From Tetradesmus obliquus (Eukaryota > Chlorophyta > Chlorophyceae > Sphaeropleales > Scenedesmaceae): DNA of 64,000 bases. The position numbers and the translations under genes were made by a program. Where the stretch lies: positions 2,347,501 through 2,411,500 of the forward strand of contig CP126194.1 in assembly GCA_030272155.1 (NCBI GenBank). The letters run 5' to 3'. Position 1 is the stretch's first letter. The number at the start of each line of letters is the position of its first letter. Shown in pieces: positions 10,541 to 21,935 of the stretch. The notes under the pieces were generated by a model, which worked only from the letters and a program-made list of their open reading frames with translations, had not been told where the DNA came from and searched no databases.

Positions 10541-12978
10541 CTACTTCTCCTCTTCGCCCTCGTCCCAGCTCTCGACCGTGAGTGGTGCATCTGCTGCTGA
10601 TTCCGCCTCCTTCAGTGCTGCGTCGTACTTGGCCTGCAGCTCTGTCAGGGCCTGCTTGCGTGTCTGCAGCTCTGCCACTGCTTCCTGCACCTGAGGGTCC
10701 TGCAGGTGTTGACAGCAGCACAGCAATGCAGTGCGTGCACAACAGTGAGCAGGGGTTTATAAAAAGGACGCGTGGCGCATTGTCGTTGCACGTGCATACG
10801 TGCATGTGTAACACCAGCAAGTGCATGGCATGACAATGGCTGCAATTGGTGAGTGTTGCTCTGTTTGCAGCCGAAAGTATATGCGCAATACAGTGCTGGT
10901 TTAGAGGGCCCTGCCCAGTCAAACGCATGATCTTGCAGCTGCCAAAACACAATAGAGCAGCCGGCATCCTGTACAGTCACCAGGGCAGCTCTCGCCGAAA
11001 CAGCTTGACACAACAGCAGCATGATCACACAAGCAGCCGTTCCCGCAAGCATCACTGCCCACCTGGTTGGAGAGGCCCTGCTCTTCCTTCAGCTGCCTCA
11101 CTGCTGCCGCCTGCTCCTGCACTGCTGCTGCTGCTGCATCCACGTCCTCCTGGCTGGGAGGAATCTCAATGCTAGAAGGTGGCGGCTCCTGGCCCTGCAC
11201 TGTAACTACTGTGCCGTCCTCTAGCTCGTACTGCTTGAACACTGCTGCCTGGCCCCACAGGGTGCCTGCAGTGCAAGGGCAACACCGACAGCACAGCAAC
11301 ATACGGGTACAAGCATAAGCTTGGATGAGGTGTAGGGTGTAACGCCATGCATCCAATTATGAACTGTTGCCAGGTACGTTGACGGTCTACACCAGTGCTT
11401 TGCAGCCACTGCACCTGCGTTCATCACACAGTAAAACCTCGAAGTAACGACACATGAAGTAACGACTTTCGCATAACAAGGACACGTCGGGCTGTCCCCA
11501 AAGTGCCCGAAGCGCCGCAAAACTGTCGCGAAGTAACGATAAACAAATAGTAACGACAATTTAGGCTGTCCCCAGTGGTGTCGTTACTTCGAGGTTTTAC
11601 TGTAGCAGCAAAGCGGCATTGCGCACCATTCAGCTCTGTCACGTCTAACAGCTTCGCGCCCTTTACACCGCAAATTGTGACGATGCCTGCTTATGCTGAC
11701 ATGTGAAAAGCCAGCTGAATCAAGCAGCACAACCATCGTTCAGCAGCTGCTGCAGCCGTCGCGCAGCGCACCATCCAGCTCTGTCACGTTGAAGAGCTTC
11801 ACGTCTTTCAGCTTGAAGCGCTTGCCGCTCATGCTGACGCGCCAGCCGCTGTAGTCCTGGATGGAGCCGCCAGTGGCAGCGACCTCCAGCAGCTGGTTGC
11901 GCTCCTGCAAGCAAGCAGCAGTTGCAGGAGAAGTTTAAGCGTGAGCACCAAGCAAGCGCGGTTACGGGTTGCTGGGCAATGCGTGCTGCCGCCGCAAGCG
12001 CTGCAGCTTCGCCTCAAGGCATACGCATGCAGGTCAACCCCACGCCACACCTGCTGACCCGCTCAGAGAAATGTCACCAGCAGCAGAAATGGCGACAGCA
12101 TGTGATCATCCACACGCCGCACCTCCTGTGCTTCGGCGTCTGCTGAGTTGCGTGAGGGCAGGCCGATCATGCTGTCCCAGGTGCCCTCAAACAGCTGCAG
12201 CGCTGCCCTGTTGGCGTATGTGAACACGGGGTCGTCCACGCCCTCCTCAAACTTGTTGTGTGCCAGGCAGGCGAAGGGCGCGATGTACATGGCCTCAGCC
12301 AGCGTGTCAAAGCTGACCTCCATGAGGAACCTAAACAGCAGTCAGGGTTGAAAGGGCAGGGAACATTGTGGAATGCAGTATCAATGCCAAAATGGCTGAT
12401 GCTGGCGGCTGTGCAGCTTGGCTGCACCTGCTTCACTGCAATTGAACGGACTTGTCGAATGCACAGCTGTGTGCGGACAGCTTGCTGCAGCATCACCCGC
12501 TGGAAGAAACCTGCAGCGCTGCAGGCTAGCCTGCTGCCTGTATTCGACCTTGGCTGTGCCTACGCTACAGCAGATGTCAGTATACCCATAGAGCACAAGA
12601 CAGCGTTGCTGCATAGCTACGTAGCAAGCGGCCAGCTCGCCGGCTCACTCACTCATCGTACTGCTTCTTGTATGACTGGGTGATCATCAGCAGCTGCAGC
12701 ACCACCTCAGGATCCTTGTACTGCTCAGGGCTGGCAAAGCCATCAGCAGGTGCACTTTGCACAGCTGCTGCCTGGCTGGCCTGCTCCTTTTTCTTCATAA
12801 GGTCTGCCAGCGCACTGCCACCCTTCTTTTGTGCACCCTTTTTCTCGCCGCCCTTTTTCTTGGCCTGCGCTAGCACCAGCCTGCGCGTGCTGGCAGCAGC
12901 TGCTGGTACAGGGGCCGTGAAAGGCTTGCAGGAAGGCCTAGTGCGGAGCATCTGGGGACCGGTTGCTAAGGAATGCAT
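10541..12978 (-). CDS. MEKHLA-domain plastid protein (342 aa)
   Basis: Five exons: 12653-12978, 12123-12330, 11772-11904, 11063-11265 and 10541-10699. The N-terminus (MHSLATGPQMLRTRPSCKP, then KKKGGEKKGAQKKGG) resembles a chloroplast transit peptide followed by a Lys-rich linker. The MEKHLA domain, a PAS-like fold known from plant HD-ZIP III proteins and stand-alone plastid or bacterial proteins, runs from about residue 85 to 235. Seen there are YKDPEVVLQLLMITQSYKKQ, VFTYANRAALQLFE, MIGLPSRNSADAEAQ, IQDYSGWRVSMSGKRFKLKD and TLWGQAAVFKQYE. A C-terminal coiled-coil-like tail (EAVAELQTRKQALTELQAKY) ends in an acidic EGEEEK. The function of such proteins is unknown; sensing or scaffolding is a guess. 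Intron 3 contains a MITE and a decayed copy of part of exon 3. The start region faces the H3 gene across 439 bp. Confidence 0.85.
11429..11602. mobile_element. 174-bp MITE with perfect 25-bp terminal inverted repeats
   Basis: The left end (11429-11453, beginning CAGTAAAACCTCGAAGTA) is the exact reverse complement of the right end (11578-11602, ending TTCGAGGTTTTACTG). The element is followed by TA and preceded by CA, as expected for a TA target duplication with one changed base. The termini starting CAGT-AAACCTCG resemble those of Tc1/mariner-group pogo/Tigger-like transposons. The AAGTAACGA word is repeated just inside both ends (11442, 11456, 11530, 11549). There is no transposase frame, so it is non-autonomous. 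Because the ends are perfect, the insertion or its last mobilisation is probably recent. It lies in intron 3 of the MEKHLA gene. Confidence 0.92.
11617..11712 (-). repeat. decayed duplicate of MEKHLA exon 3 end
   Basis: GCGCACCATTCAGCTCTGTC at 11621 nearly matches GCGCACCATCCAGCTCTGTC at 11766, inside exon 3 and its donor. The similarity continues, with gaps, to about 11712 (CATGCTGACGCGCCAGC-type end). The offset is 145 bp. The MITE lies immediately to its left. The copy is too diverged to be spliced in frame. Confidence 0.75.
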
Positions 12979-13417
12979 GGCTGGCAATAATCACTGGTGG
13001 CAGCAGCAGCACGCGCTTGGCGGGAGCAGAGCAGCAGAAGCAGCCACAGCAGCAGCAGCCCAGCGAGTCAGGCTAGGCGGACGAGATACTGATGATGGGA
13101 CACGAGATTGCAACCACTGGCAAAGTACTCAGAAGACTTGAGCGCTGGCAAAACACCTGTCAGTGACCAGGTGTCATGTCTGGCAGGCTGCCTCTTGGAT
13201 GGACACTGGGCCTCTTCGATGTCGATTGCTATCAAGCTATATGTTCAGAAAACCTTTCTGATTGCACACGGAAGCTCTGCTTGCAACCGTGCTGAGCCTA
13301 GCTCCACTCGAGACTTCGTTTTGCAGGCCTTAAATTGTGTATGGTCTTGAACAAGAAAAGGCTATAGCCAACTAGTCCGCAGGTGTGGCCTTTGGCCTTG
13401 CAAGGACGCGGTTCGCT
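12979..13417. promoter_or_regulatory. divergent intergenic region, MEKHLA (-) and H3 variant (+)
   Basis: The start codons of the two genes face away from each other across 439 bp, so promoter elements for both must lie here. No TATA box or named element could be assigned with confidence. There is a short AGCAGCAG run near 13001-13060. Confidence 0.5.
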
Positions 13418-15008
13418 ATGGCGAGGACAAAGGTGCGTTGTTCGACTCAGTGCACTGACCGACTTCAGTATTGCTGCTGTAACATAGATGCAACCTGCTT
13501 GTGCGCGTCGGCGTGGCAGCTGCGGCATTGCTGAGAATGTGGCAGCGTGCTGTGTGTGATAGGAGTGTGAAGGACTCAACACTGCATGGTGTGAGCCCGC
13601 ATGCAGCGTGATGGCCACTTAATCGACGTATACAACACGCTGTGACATGCCGGGCACGCTGCTAAGCTTGGCTGATGCCTGGTTAAGCTGGATGCACTGT
13701 TTCAATGGCAGCAGCAGCATCAGCAACACCATCACATTGGGTGCATCACGCATGTCCTCAGCTGTGCATGTCCGTGCCGTTTGCATGCCTTTCCTGCAAG
13801 CAGCAAACAGCAAGGAAGACCACAGGTGGCAAAACCAGCCTGCTGGCCAAGAAGATGCGGCAGGTGACAGCAAGGAAGAGCGCAGTAGCCAGCAAAGGCA
13901 TCAAGAAGGTGGTGGCCACAAAGGTGGCTAGGAAGTCTGCTGTCAAGGTGGCCAACACCACCGTCAAGCACAAGCGCCCCACAAAGCGCGGCACAGTCGC
14001 ACTGCGGTGAGTCCTTGGTCAGCCGGAAGGCTGCGCTGGAGAGCAATCGACACAGCAGGCCTGCGGCAGCACTTTCACCATGCGCATCCTGGACATTGCG
14101 GTACATTGGCGAACATTGGGTTTCTTTCTGTTTTCCGTAGTATAACAAGGAAACATGGTCTTAGCTCACGCGAGTGCATGTTCAAGCAAGTGCGCCATGT
14201 ACGCTCCCTGCTCCCTGCAGTGAGATCAAGAAGTACCAGAAGTCCACAGAGCTGCTGCTGCGCAAGGGCCCGTTCCAACGGCTGGTGCGCGAGGTGTGCC
14301 AGGAGTTCAAGGATGACTTCCGCTTCAAGACGGATGCGCTGCTGGCGCTGCAGGAGGCAGCAGAGGCGTACCTGGTGAGCCAGCATTGAGGAGGACGCAC
14401 TGGAACACAGCAGCACCAGTGGAAACACCAACAGCAGAGTCAGCAGGAACAGCCACAGCAGGGCGTGAAGCAAGAGCTGTGCTGCGTGAACGGTGGGGGA
14501 CAGCAGCTCAGGGTGGTTTTTGGTGCTTATAAGGGGGTTCTCAGCTTGCCTGCGCTCACGCAAGTGCAGCAGCAGGGTGCATGTGGGAGTCATTGGTGCT
14601 GCGGTGGCGCAGAGCGAGTTCTTCGACTGGCCACTTATCTTGTGTTGCTCCTGCTGCTCCTGCTGCTGCTGCTGTAGGTGGGCCTTATGGAGGACTCCAA
14701 CTTGTGCGCCATCCATGGCAAGCGTGTGACTATAATGTGAGTGTGCAGTAGCAAGCTAGCGTGCGTGTTTATTTGTCTGCATCTTGATGTTACAAGCAGG
14801 CCAGATGTAGTGCCCTGCATCTGCTGAGCATCTGTGCAGCAGGACATGCGCATGGGCTGTCTCTGGTTGTGAAGTGTCGCCGGTGAAGTTGAGGTCGCTG
14901 CCCACACTGTTCTCACCACTGCCCCCACTGCTGCTGCTGCTGCTGCTGCTGCCATGGCGCAGGCCCAAAGACATGCAGCTGGCGCGCCGCCTGCGTGGCC
15001 AGCGGTGA
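13418..15008 (+). CDS. histone H3 variant with enlarged N-terminal tail (158 aa)
   Basis: Five exons: 13418-13432, 13804-14006, 14221-14374, 14678-14736 and 14963-15008, all phase-consistent. The start [15 protein letters not shown] and the fold region ([80 protein letters not shown]) identify H3. Canonical H3 is 136 aa with Met; this one has about 23 extra residues in the tail and one fewer at the C-terminus. About 19 core positions differ from the usual sequence, so it is clearly a variant. Loop 1 has no insertion and AEAYLV is kept, which argues against CENP-A/CenH3. The tail has three ARK(S/T) motifs, at Lys 10, 30 and 49 counting Met. The gene has four introns. A pseudogene copy follows 2.6 kb downstream. 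Confidence 0.9.
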
Positions 15009-15985
15009 TGCGGCAGCGCATGCGCAGCTGCACCTGGCACGGCTGTGTGCAGCTGCTGGTGCATGCCTGTGCACACGAGGCTGCAGATATGCGGCTCTCA
15101 GCGCAGGATTGGAGTTACAGGAAGACATACAGCTTGGCTTTTTGCGGTCTGCAGTTATGACGCTGGGGGGATTCAAAGGTGATGCCTTGAGAATGCAGAT
15201 GCAAGTCTGCGTGGTGGCTGCAGCTGCCACATGTTCTCTGATAACAGGCACACTGACAGAGAGCAGGGAGGGGCATGGTGTGTGCTGATAGCAGCGGCAA
15301 GCTGCTATCAGCCACCTGGCATGTATACTACTAGCAGCAATAATCAGGTGGTTATGGTTTCAGCCGGCGGGGTGGGGTAGTGTAGGCTTGTCTGCGCTCT
15401 CTTGATAGATGACCTCATTGCATTGTTCTCTGCGCTCAAGTTGCTGTTGCCTTGAGCGGGTTGAAACCAGTTGAACAGTGGTACAGCTGGTCATGTGCGG
15501 CCTTTTGTACATTGTAATTTCATCACATTTCATGTAACGTACCCTCGTCGGCTGCTGCAATCGTCAATGGGGCGGGCATGGCTGCAGCCAAGCGTAACAT
15601 TTTCAGCCCCTGCAGTTGGTTGGACGTGGCTGGTGTTTGACGCAGACTGGCTGTTGTGTGCACAAAGCAGCCCAGCTGCACAAACCAGGCAGCTGCCAGA
15701 TACTCACCTATCTTGTACAATGGACTTATCAAAATAGCTCTGTGCATACTTGGCAACCTTTCCAAACATACAAGCGGCTGCTACGGACATTTGTTGCTGC
15801 CAGCAAAACCCTCGAGGCTTGCAGCACTCGGTGGTCCAAGGTGACAAGTTGACAGCCGGGGGTTCCCTTGGCAGTGACAAGCATGAACAAAGCAAATAGA
15901 TCGTGCATAATCTACAGCTTCAGTCTCATTCCATAGTCCGGAGACTCAGCCTGGCGTGCGCCTGACGACATCTGTGCAGTTTTCG
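15009..15985. other. spacer between H3 variant gene and its pseudogene
   Basis: No gene seen. TGTAA words at about 15512 and 15533 could be poly(A) signals, but they lie some 500 nt past the H3 stop. Confidence 0.45.
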
Positions 15986-17353
15986 ATAGGGAGGATAAGG
16001 GTGCGATTGTCTCGTTGGCAAAACAAATGCTAGGAAGTATCTACTGATGCGCATGACAGCCATGAACAGCACTACGAGGCCAATTGCGAGGGTTTCCTAC
16101 TGCGTGCTGTGTACACACAGTGCAGATGTAGCAAGCACTGGGGCAATTCAGCGTCCTTCTTGCCACGGGTTTGCTTACGAAAGCATACACAGACCTACTG
16201 TAAACGCCTGGCGACTGTAATGGCAGGTGGACTCACAGCAAATGTGCTGGCTGGAGTTGCAACAGCAGCAGCAACAGCAGCAGCAGTGATGTGGGCTAGC
16301 TCCGCCTGAACTCTTTCGTCCCTTACCTGTCTTTCTCCTGCCACAGCAAACTGCCAGGAAAAGGACAGGCGGCGAACCCAGCCTGCTGGCCAAGAAGCTG
16401 CGGCAGACACATGCGAGGAAGACTGCAGTAGCCAGCAAGGGCGTCAGGAGGGCACTGCACACAGCAGTGGCCAACACCACCGGCAGGCACAAGCGCCCCA
16501 CCCCTCGTGGAGAAGCAGCGCTGCGGTGAGCTGAGCTGGTCCATCCCTGCCTCTAAACAAAAAGCAGCTGTGGCGGGACCGGAAACACCACAGCAGCAGA
16601 AGACACAGCATGTGCAGCCCGCCCTGCAGCTGCTACACTGCATCACAAATGCACGCCAGCCATTTCCTCTTTTGCCCTTGACCATGCTGCTGTAATGGAG
16701 TGTATATGCAGTGCAACAACAGCAGACACAGCATCAGCAGCTGTGCCTGCAGCCATTACAAAGCACTATGAACGCATGCTGGCCAAGCATCACAAACCCA
16801 CTTTGCCTGCCGGACTGCTGTGCCACGGCGCCCTTCCCCACTGCAACAGTGAGATCAAGAAGTACCAGAAGTCCACCAGCCGCTGCTGCCCAAGGCACCC
16901 TTTGACCGGTTAGTGCGCGAGGTGTGCCAAGACGTCAAGGCAGCCCTTGCGTTCAGGAAGGATGCGCTGCTAGCGCTGCAAGAGGCAGCAGAGGCGCACC
17001 TGGTGAGGCCAGGTGGTAAAGGCAGTGCAGTGCAGCCCAGCCGCTGGGTCAGCCTCAGCTACATGGCAGCAGCGCATGCGGCACAGCGCCATGCAGCATG
17101 GCACATAAAGCACAGTGCAGCGCGGCTGGTGCTGGTGCTTGCGGCTGCATGGTTAGTGTTACATTTAGCTTTGCCAACAAGTACACATAGTGATAGGCAT
17201 GTAGCGCTGCAGCTCAAGACAGTGCAGCAGCAGCAGCAGCAACAGCCATGAACGCCCCTTCAGTTTCTTTATCGCGCATCTGTGCTGTCTGTTGCTGGCG
17301 TGCTGCCGACTGTTCTGCCGCCGCGGCTGCTGCTCCTGCTCCTGCTCCTGCTG

Positions 17354-17411
<58 letters not shown>

Positions 17412-17933
17412 AGGTCGGTCTCATGGAGGACAGCAACCTCTGCGCCTTCCATGGCAAGCGCGTGACAATCATATGAGTGTGCAGGGCATTGAACAGCATG
17501 CTTTGAATGTGATGCCTGCACATGCGATCTTGTTTATGGCAAGGCTGGGTTTGCTGTGGCACTGCAGGCATACACCCGAGATTTGCAACTGTTCATTGTT
17601 GATTTGTGCGTCAGGGGTGTGTAGGACTCAGATGAGCAGCACATGCCAGGTGGCTTGAGCAGCTCTGTAGGAAAAAATCTACGACAGGAGAGCAGGGCTG
17701 CAGGACGGCCCCAACAGGGGTAGCTGCAACACGTCTAACACTCATATATGCTGTGCACGCTGTATAGCGTGGGCCCAGCGATGCATCAGCTGCTGCCATC
17801 CCTTGTTGTTCCCGTGGTATAATGCACCAATGTGGGCCGCTGCGTGCTGCTGCTGCTGCTACTGCTGCGGCCACCGTGATGCAGGCCTAAGGACATACAG
17901 CTGGCGCGCCGCCTGCGCGGCTCCGCACAGTGA
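15986..17933 (+). pseudogene. pseudogene copy of the H3 variant
   Basis: All five exons of the upstream H3 gene have counterparts: 15986-16000, 16347-16525, 16850-17002, 17414-17472 and 17885-17933. Exon 1 reads ATA where the start ATG should be. Exon 3 is one base shorter than in the intact gene (loss near 16877), which shifts the frame and gives a stop within about ten codons. The exon 4 donor reads AT instead of GT at 17473-17474. Exon 2 also lacks 24 nt of tail relative to the intact copy. The remaining frame is still readable ([58 protein letters not shown]), so decay followed a full-length duplication. Confidence 0.88.
17335..17411 (+). repeat. CTG triplet run abutting a 3' splice site
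   Basis: Imperfect then pure CTG repeats end in TAG at 17411-17413, directly before exon 4 of the H3 pseudogene. The intact H3 gene has a much shorter CTG run at the equivalent place (about 14655-14675), so the run expanded after the duplication. Confidence 0.85.
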
Positions 17934-18583
17934 TGCCGCAGCTGCAGCGGGGCCAGCTGGCCTTCCCTCCATCACGATGCTGCAGCCGCCGCAGCCATTT
18001 GATGCTGCAGCCGCTGCAGCCTCACGATGCTGCAGCCGCTGCAGCCACATTATGCTGCAGCCACTGCAGCTGCCGCAGCCATTTGATGCAGCCACGTTAT
18101 GCTGCAGCCGCTGCACCACTGGCAGGCAGCTGCATGTTGCCGTACTCCTGGAAGCGCTGGCCACAAAGGCGGGTCACGCAGCTCAACGTGCAGCCACTGG
18201 CCAGCTCAACACGGCAGTGGAGACCTTAGACTGCTATGACAACTTTGACAAATGACAGTTTGTGACATACCGCGTGTGGTCAACACCACAGCCTGCAGCA
18301 GGCCTTGAAGGGTGCAGCATGGGTCCAGCTGCTGCCACAGTACATGTTGTTTGGGGGCAGGATAGGAACACATTTCACGCGTTGTATAGAGATACTGAAG
18401 TTGGAATAACGTGTTTTATGCTTGTGGTGGTGCAAAACCGGCACAGCTGCACCATTTGCTGCCTGGACAGGTGTCTGCTAACATGTGCTTGATGGTGACC
18501 GGGCGTGGCTGTGGCATACAGTGCTTGAACCACTGCTACCTGTGATACTACGTCAGGGCAATTGCCGCACTCTTCTTCTTTGC
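17934..18583. other. non-coding, with a GCAGCC-type minisatellite
   Basis: Between about 17975 and 18115 the words GATGCTGCAGCC, GCTGCAGCC and CCGCAGCCATTTGATGC recur several times in shuffled order. The rest shows no gene. Confidence 0.6.
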
Positions 18584-18805
18584 TTACCTGGATTTTAACC
18601 TTTGTCTGGACGCACGTGCTTTTTGTCTGTAGCTCATACTTGTTGGCACAAGGGTCCAGTCAGACACCAGAATTCTTCCTTCGAAGGGCGCAGAGGGCAA
18701 CTGTAGAAGTTCGCCTGGATCAGGCCTGGTGGCAGTGAGCACATGATGTCGCACTGTTTGATCACGGATGAAGAACCAATACGCCGACACCGTTCTGAAT
18801 GTCTC
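18584..18805 (-). other. orphan coding-like exon, family unknown
   Basis: An open frame follows a plausible acceptor (TTCACACAG at 18806-18814). It reads ETFRTVSAYWFFIRDQ, then HHVLTATRPDPGELLQLPSA and FEGRILVSDWTLVP, with a possible donor GTATGA near 18649 and a stop at 18584. The composition is unlike the triplet-rich noise nearby and looks protein-like. No partner exon was found on the minus strand within 1 kb. It may be a gene fragment or a piece of a mobile element. Low confidence. Confidence 0.3.
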
Positions 18806-19157
18806 CTGTGTGAACACAATGTTGTTGGTTTTCAGTCCAAGGTACCCACTTGGTGCCTCCTAGCCTTTTGGCAGCTCGCCAATGCCTGTGGCCTGCCAGG
18901 CCTCAAGCGGGGGCGAGATGGAATGTGTGCTGCTTCAGTATGGCAAATATCGCAAGCAATAAACCTTGCATGCACTTGCTACCTTGAGTGTGTTGCAGTA
19001 CTGCTTTCAAAACGTTCAAAACCCTACCCGCCAGTTCTGTCGAGAAGACAATCTGCACCGCCCTGCAGGTGCATCACGTTGTTTCGCACACACGTAGTTT
19101 CCGTTTGATCGACTTAAACATAAGCAAGTTCTGCTTCTATCATCAAGCTTGAACGTG

Positions 19158-21935
19158 ATGGCGTGGTTTGACAAGCACCGCGCTTGCGACGATGGAAACA
19201 AGCATGAAGGCAGCTTGGAGTTGATCACTTGGAACGGAAGAGACTACATGGGCATCGAGATGGGTTGGGGAGTGCGAGGCGCTGTTGGACGGCCTTCGTC
19301 TGCTTCAAGGCTACTGCACAGCAACAGTCCCGCAGCCCAGCCACCTTGTGCGAGAATGTTGATGGCTGCATGCCAGCTGATACCTCGTTTATAATCATAA
19401 TCTCAATAGTTTCTCAAGAGGAAACTGCAGCAGCATGCAGCCTCACTGATGCTGAGTCATCAAAGTGCAAGGTTTTCAAACTGGATAAATGGCGGGCTTC
19501 TTGCTGCTGCTGCAGGTGTGACTTGCAGGAATGTGAGAATGTGCGACAAACCTTTCTGACAAAGTATGGGGGAGACGAGGCCAAGTTTTCGAGTACTGGT
19601 GAGGCTGTAGCTTTGCAGCAGTTGTTCTTTGTGCGTGAACTAGCCATGCAGCAAGTAAGCAGCACTGCCCTGCTGCTGTCCACAGCCCTCTCCTGCAAGG
19701 GCTACACACGTTACAGGTTCTCCCATCATCGACTCATGTGTATAATACCCTGGGTTATAGCCATATGCTTCATAACAGCTTTGTAGCTGCCGTGGAAGCA
19801 GGCTATGCTGCCTGCATGCACAGCATTCATTGAAGGTCCAGCACAGCTCCAGGCCAACCTGCCAGCAAGCACAGGGCACTAGTTGCACACGGTTGTGTGC
19901 GCGCAGACACTTCTGCTATGGAAAAGCACATTCCAAGGTTGCTTCTCACAAAGCTGTTGTGCCTTGCAGGCCTCAGGGCTTCAGGTGGACCTGCTGCGCA
20001 GCAACAGGTGCGCAGTGCAACAGCAGACAAGCTAGATCATCTGGGATGATCCTGCAACTGTTCAGACACAGCCATAACGTACTTGCCAGCAGCAGTGCGT
20101 AACAGCGGCTGTCAGTGCTATGTCATAGGATGCAAGCATGCACAGCAAGATTGTCCTGCAAGCTGTGAGAACGACGCCTGCTTGCAGGAAAGTTGCATCG
20201 CCCAGGGCTTGAGCTGATTTTGAATGCCCGTCACTGCCTCATTGCTGCCGGCAGTGCGCAGCACACAGCGGCAATGCTCAAACCGAACAGCAGAGAACTT
20301 CTGCCATTGCCTGACACGTGAAGCTGCCAGCCCAGACCCATCGCTGCCATGCTTCTTTTCGTGCAGGCGACAAGTCTTACGGCTGAGACCACCACGGCAC
20401 AGGCAGCAAGCCCTGCTGCTGCGACTACTGCGGCATGGGGAAGCCAGTGCCTGATAACATCCTCAGGCAGAACCCGCAGGCCTGCAGGGGCCTGGCACTG
20501 AGCTGTGGCCCAGACCCTAGGTGAGGCCAGGGTTTGGGTTTTTAAAGATCTTCTGCAAAACACATGCTGTGGCAGCGGCGTACGTATATATCTACAGTGA
20601 ACATGCTGAAGGTCAGGCGGGTGGCTAGATGGCAGGTGGATGGAATTGCTGTGCATGTATTAAGGTTCGACAAAGCAACACATCTACGCTGCAGCAGAAG
20701 CAGATGTACAAGAGCTCCCTGCATCACAACACAGCAGCACAGCACAGCACACAACATACTTGTCTGTACCGTGTGCCCTGCAGGTCGTTCAATGCCGCAC
20801 AGGCTCAAGTCAATGAGATGGTGCGCGGCTTGCTTGGCCTGGACCTGTGAGTGCTGCTGCATGCTTTGGCCTTGGCGGCTTGAGTGGCAGGCTGCTCAGC
20901 CAGCCGTGTGATGTTGATATCAGCGTGCCACGCAGTGCATGCATGCGATAGATGGTGCAAGTTCTTCCATGCAGCCCCAACAGAAACATGCATGGACGTA
21001 CAGCCACAGCATTGACATCACTCGAGGTTGGTGCGGCAAACTGCTACAATACAACCTGCCTTCCACCATCAAAGGTCGGAAGATCCTACCACAGCACACA
21101 CTGACACAGGATTTGTCCCCCCGCTCACCGTGCAAATGCTGCCTTGGCAGGGGCAATGGCAACAATAGCAACGGTGCCGCAGCACCCTCACTTTTTGGTG
21201 GCTTGACTGGCCTCCTGGCCATGGCAGCGAGGCTGACAGGCAGCAACTCCCCATCAGGGGCTGCAGCATTTGCTGCTGCACAGGAAGCAGCCCTTGCTCG
21301 TGGCGGTGGTGGAGGCAGCAGCAGCAGCAGCAGCGGCACAGGCCATAGCAGCAGTCAGGGGCCCTCAACTGGACACAGCAGCAGGCCTGCACCTTCAACG
21401 GCAGCAGCAGGGGCAAGGGGCCACGTCACCAGCAGGGGCAGCAGCAGCGCGGCAGGGCGTTGCTGCGGGGTTTGTGGTGAGTCCAAGCCAGCAGGGGGCT
21501 TCAAGTCAATGAAGAAGTGTGCCGGCTGCCGGGCAGAGTACTACTGCTCAAAATCATGCCAACAAGCAGGTGAGGCCGCACAAGGGGTTTGAGTATTGGC
21601 GCTGTTAGGACGGCTTGGATGTGCACTGGATGTCTGACGAGCTGGATACTGCACCTGGTGTTACAGCATGGCAAGCCTGTGGCAGCATGCGAGATTTCAA
21701 ATTTCAACATCCCTAACGTAAGAACCAGAAGTGCTACAGCCTGTGGCCGCGTTGTCGCATGACATGCTTGTTTTGTGGGTGATGAACCCACGGACTAAAT
21801 GTCTAAACGGGCCTAGTATTGTGTTTTTGCGCCCTCTTTTGCTGCGCAGCGTGGCCAGGGCACAAAATGGAGTGCAAGGAGAAGCGCAAGGCACTGCTGG
21901 CAGCAGCAGAAGCAATTGCAGAGCAGTACTTTTGA
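19158..21935 (+). pseudogene. tandem copy 1 of MYND zinc-finger gene, disabled
   Basis: Exons corresponding to copy 2 lie at 19158-19271 (approximate end), 19516-19598, 19970-20007, 20367-20520, 20784-20846, 21151-21569 and 21850-21935. Exon 2 is 83 nt against 84 in copy 2, a one-base loss that shifts the frame. Exon 4 has TGA at 20384-20386 where copy 2 has TGC (Cys). The exon 1 donor region has also shifted phase. Downstream exons are intact and encode CCDYCGMGKPVPDNILRQN, a Gly/Ser/Ala linker, and a MYND-type Cys cluster (CCGVCGESKPAG, KKCAGCRAEYYCSKSCQ, WPGHKMECKEK). Intact 3' exons beside broken 5' exons suggest recent inactivation, or expression from an internal start. An assembly error is the alternative. 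Confidence 0.72.

Noticed and set aside
13418..15008. Centromeric H3 (CenH3/CENP-A)
   Set aside because: There is no insertion in loop 1, AEAYLV and the QTARK start are conserved, and about 80 percent of the core matches canonical H3 by my count. CenH3 proteins are usually far more diverged.
20384..20386. TGA read as selenocysteine in MYND copy 1
   Set aside because: The Cys to TGA change fits in principle, but the same copy has a one-base frameshift upstream and a shifted exon 1 donor. Kept only as a check item in the findings.
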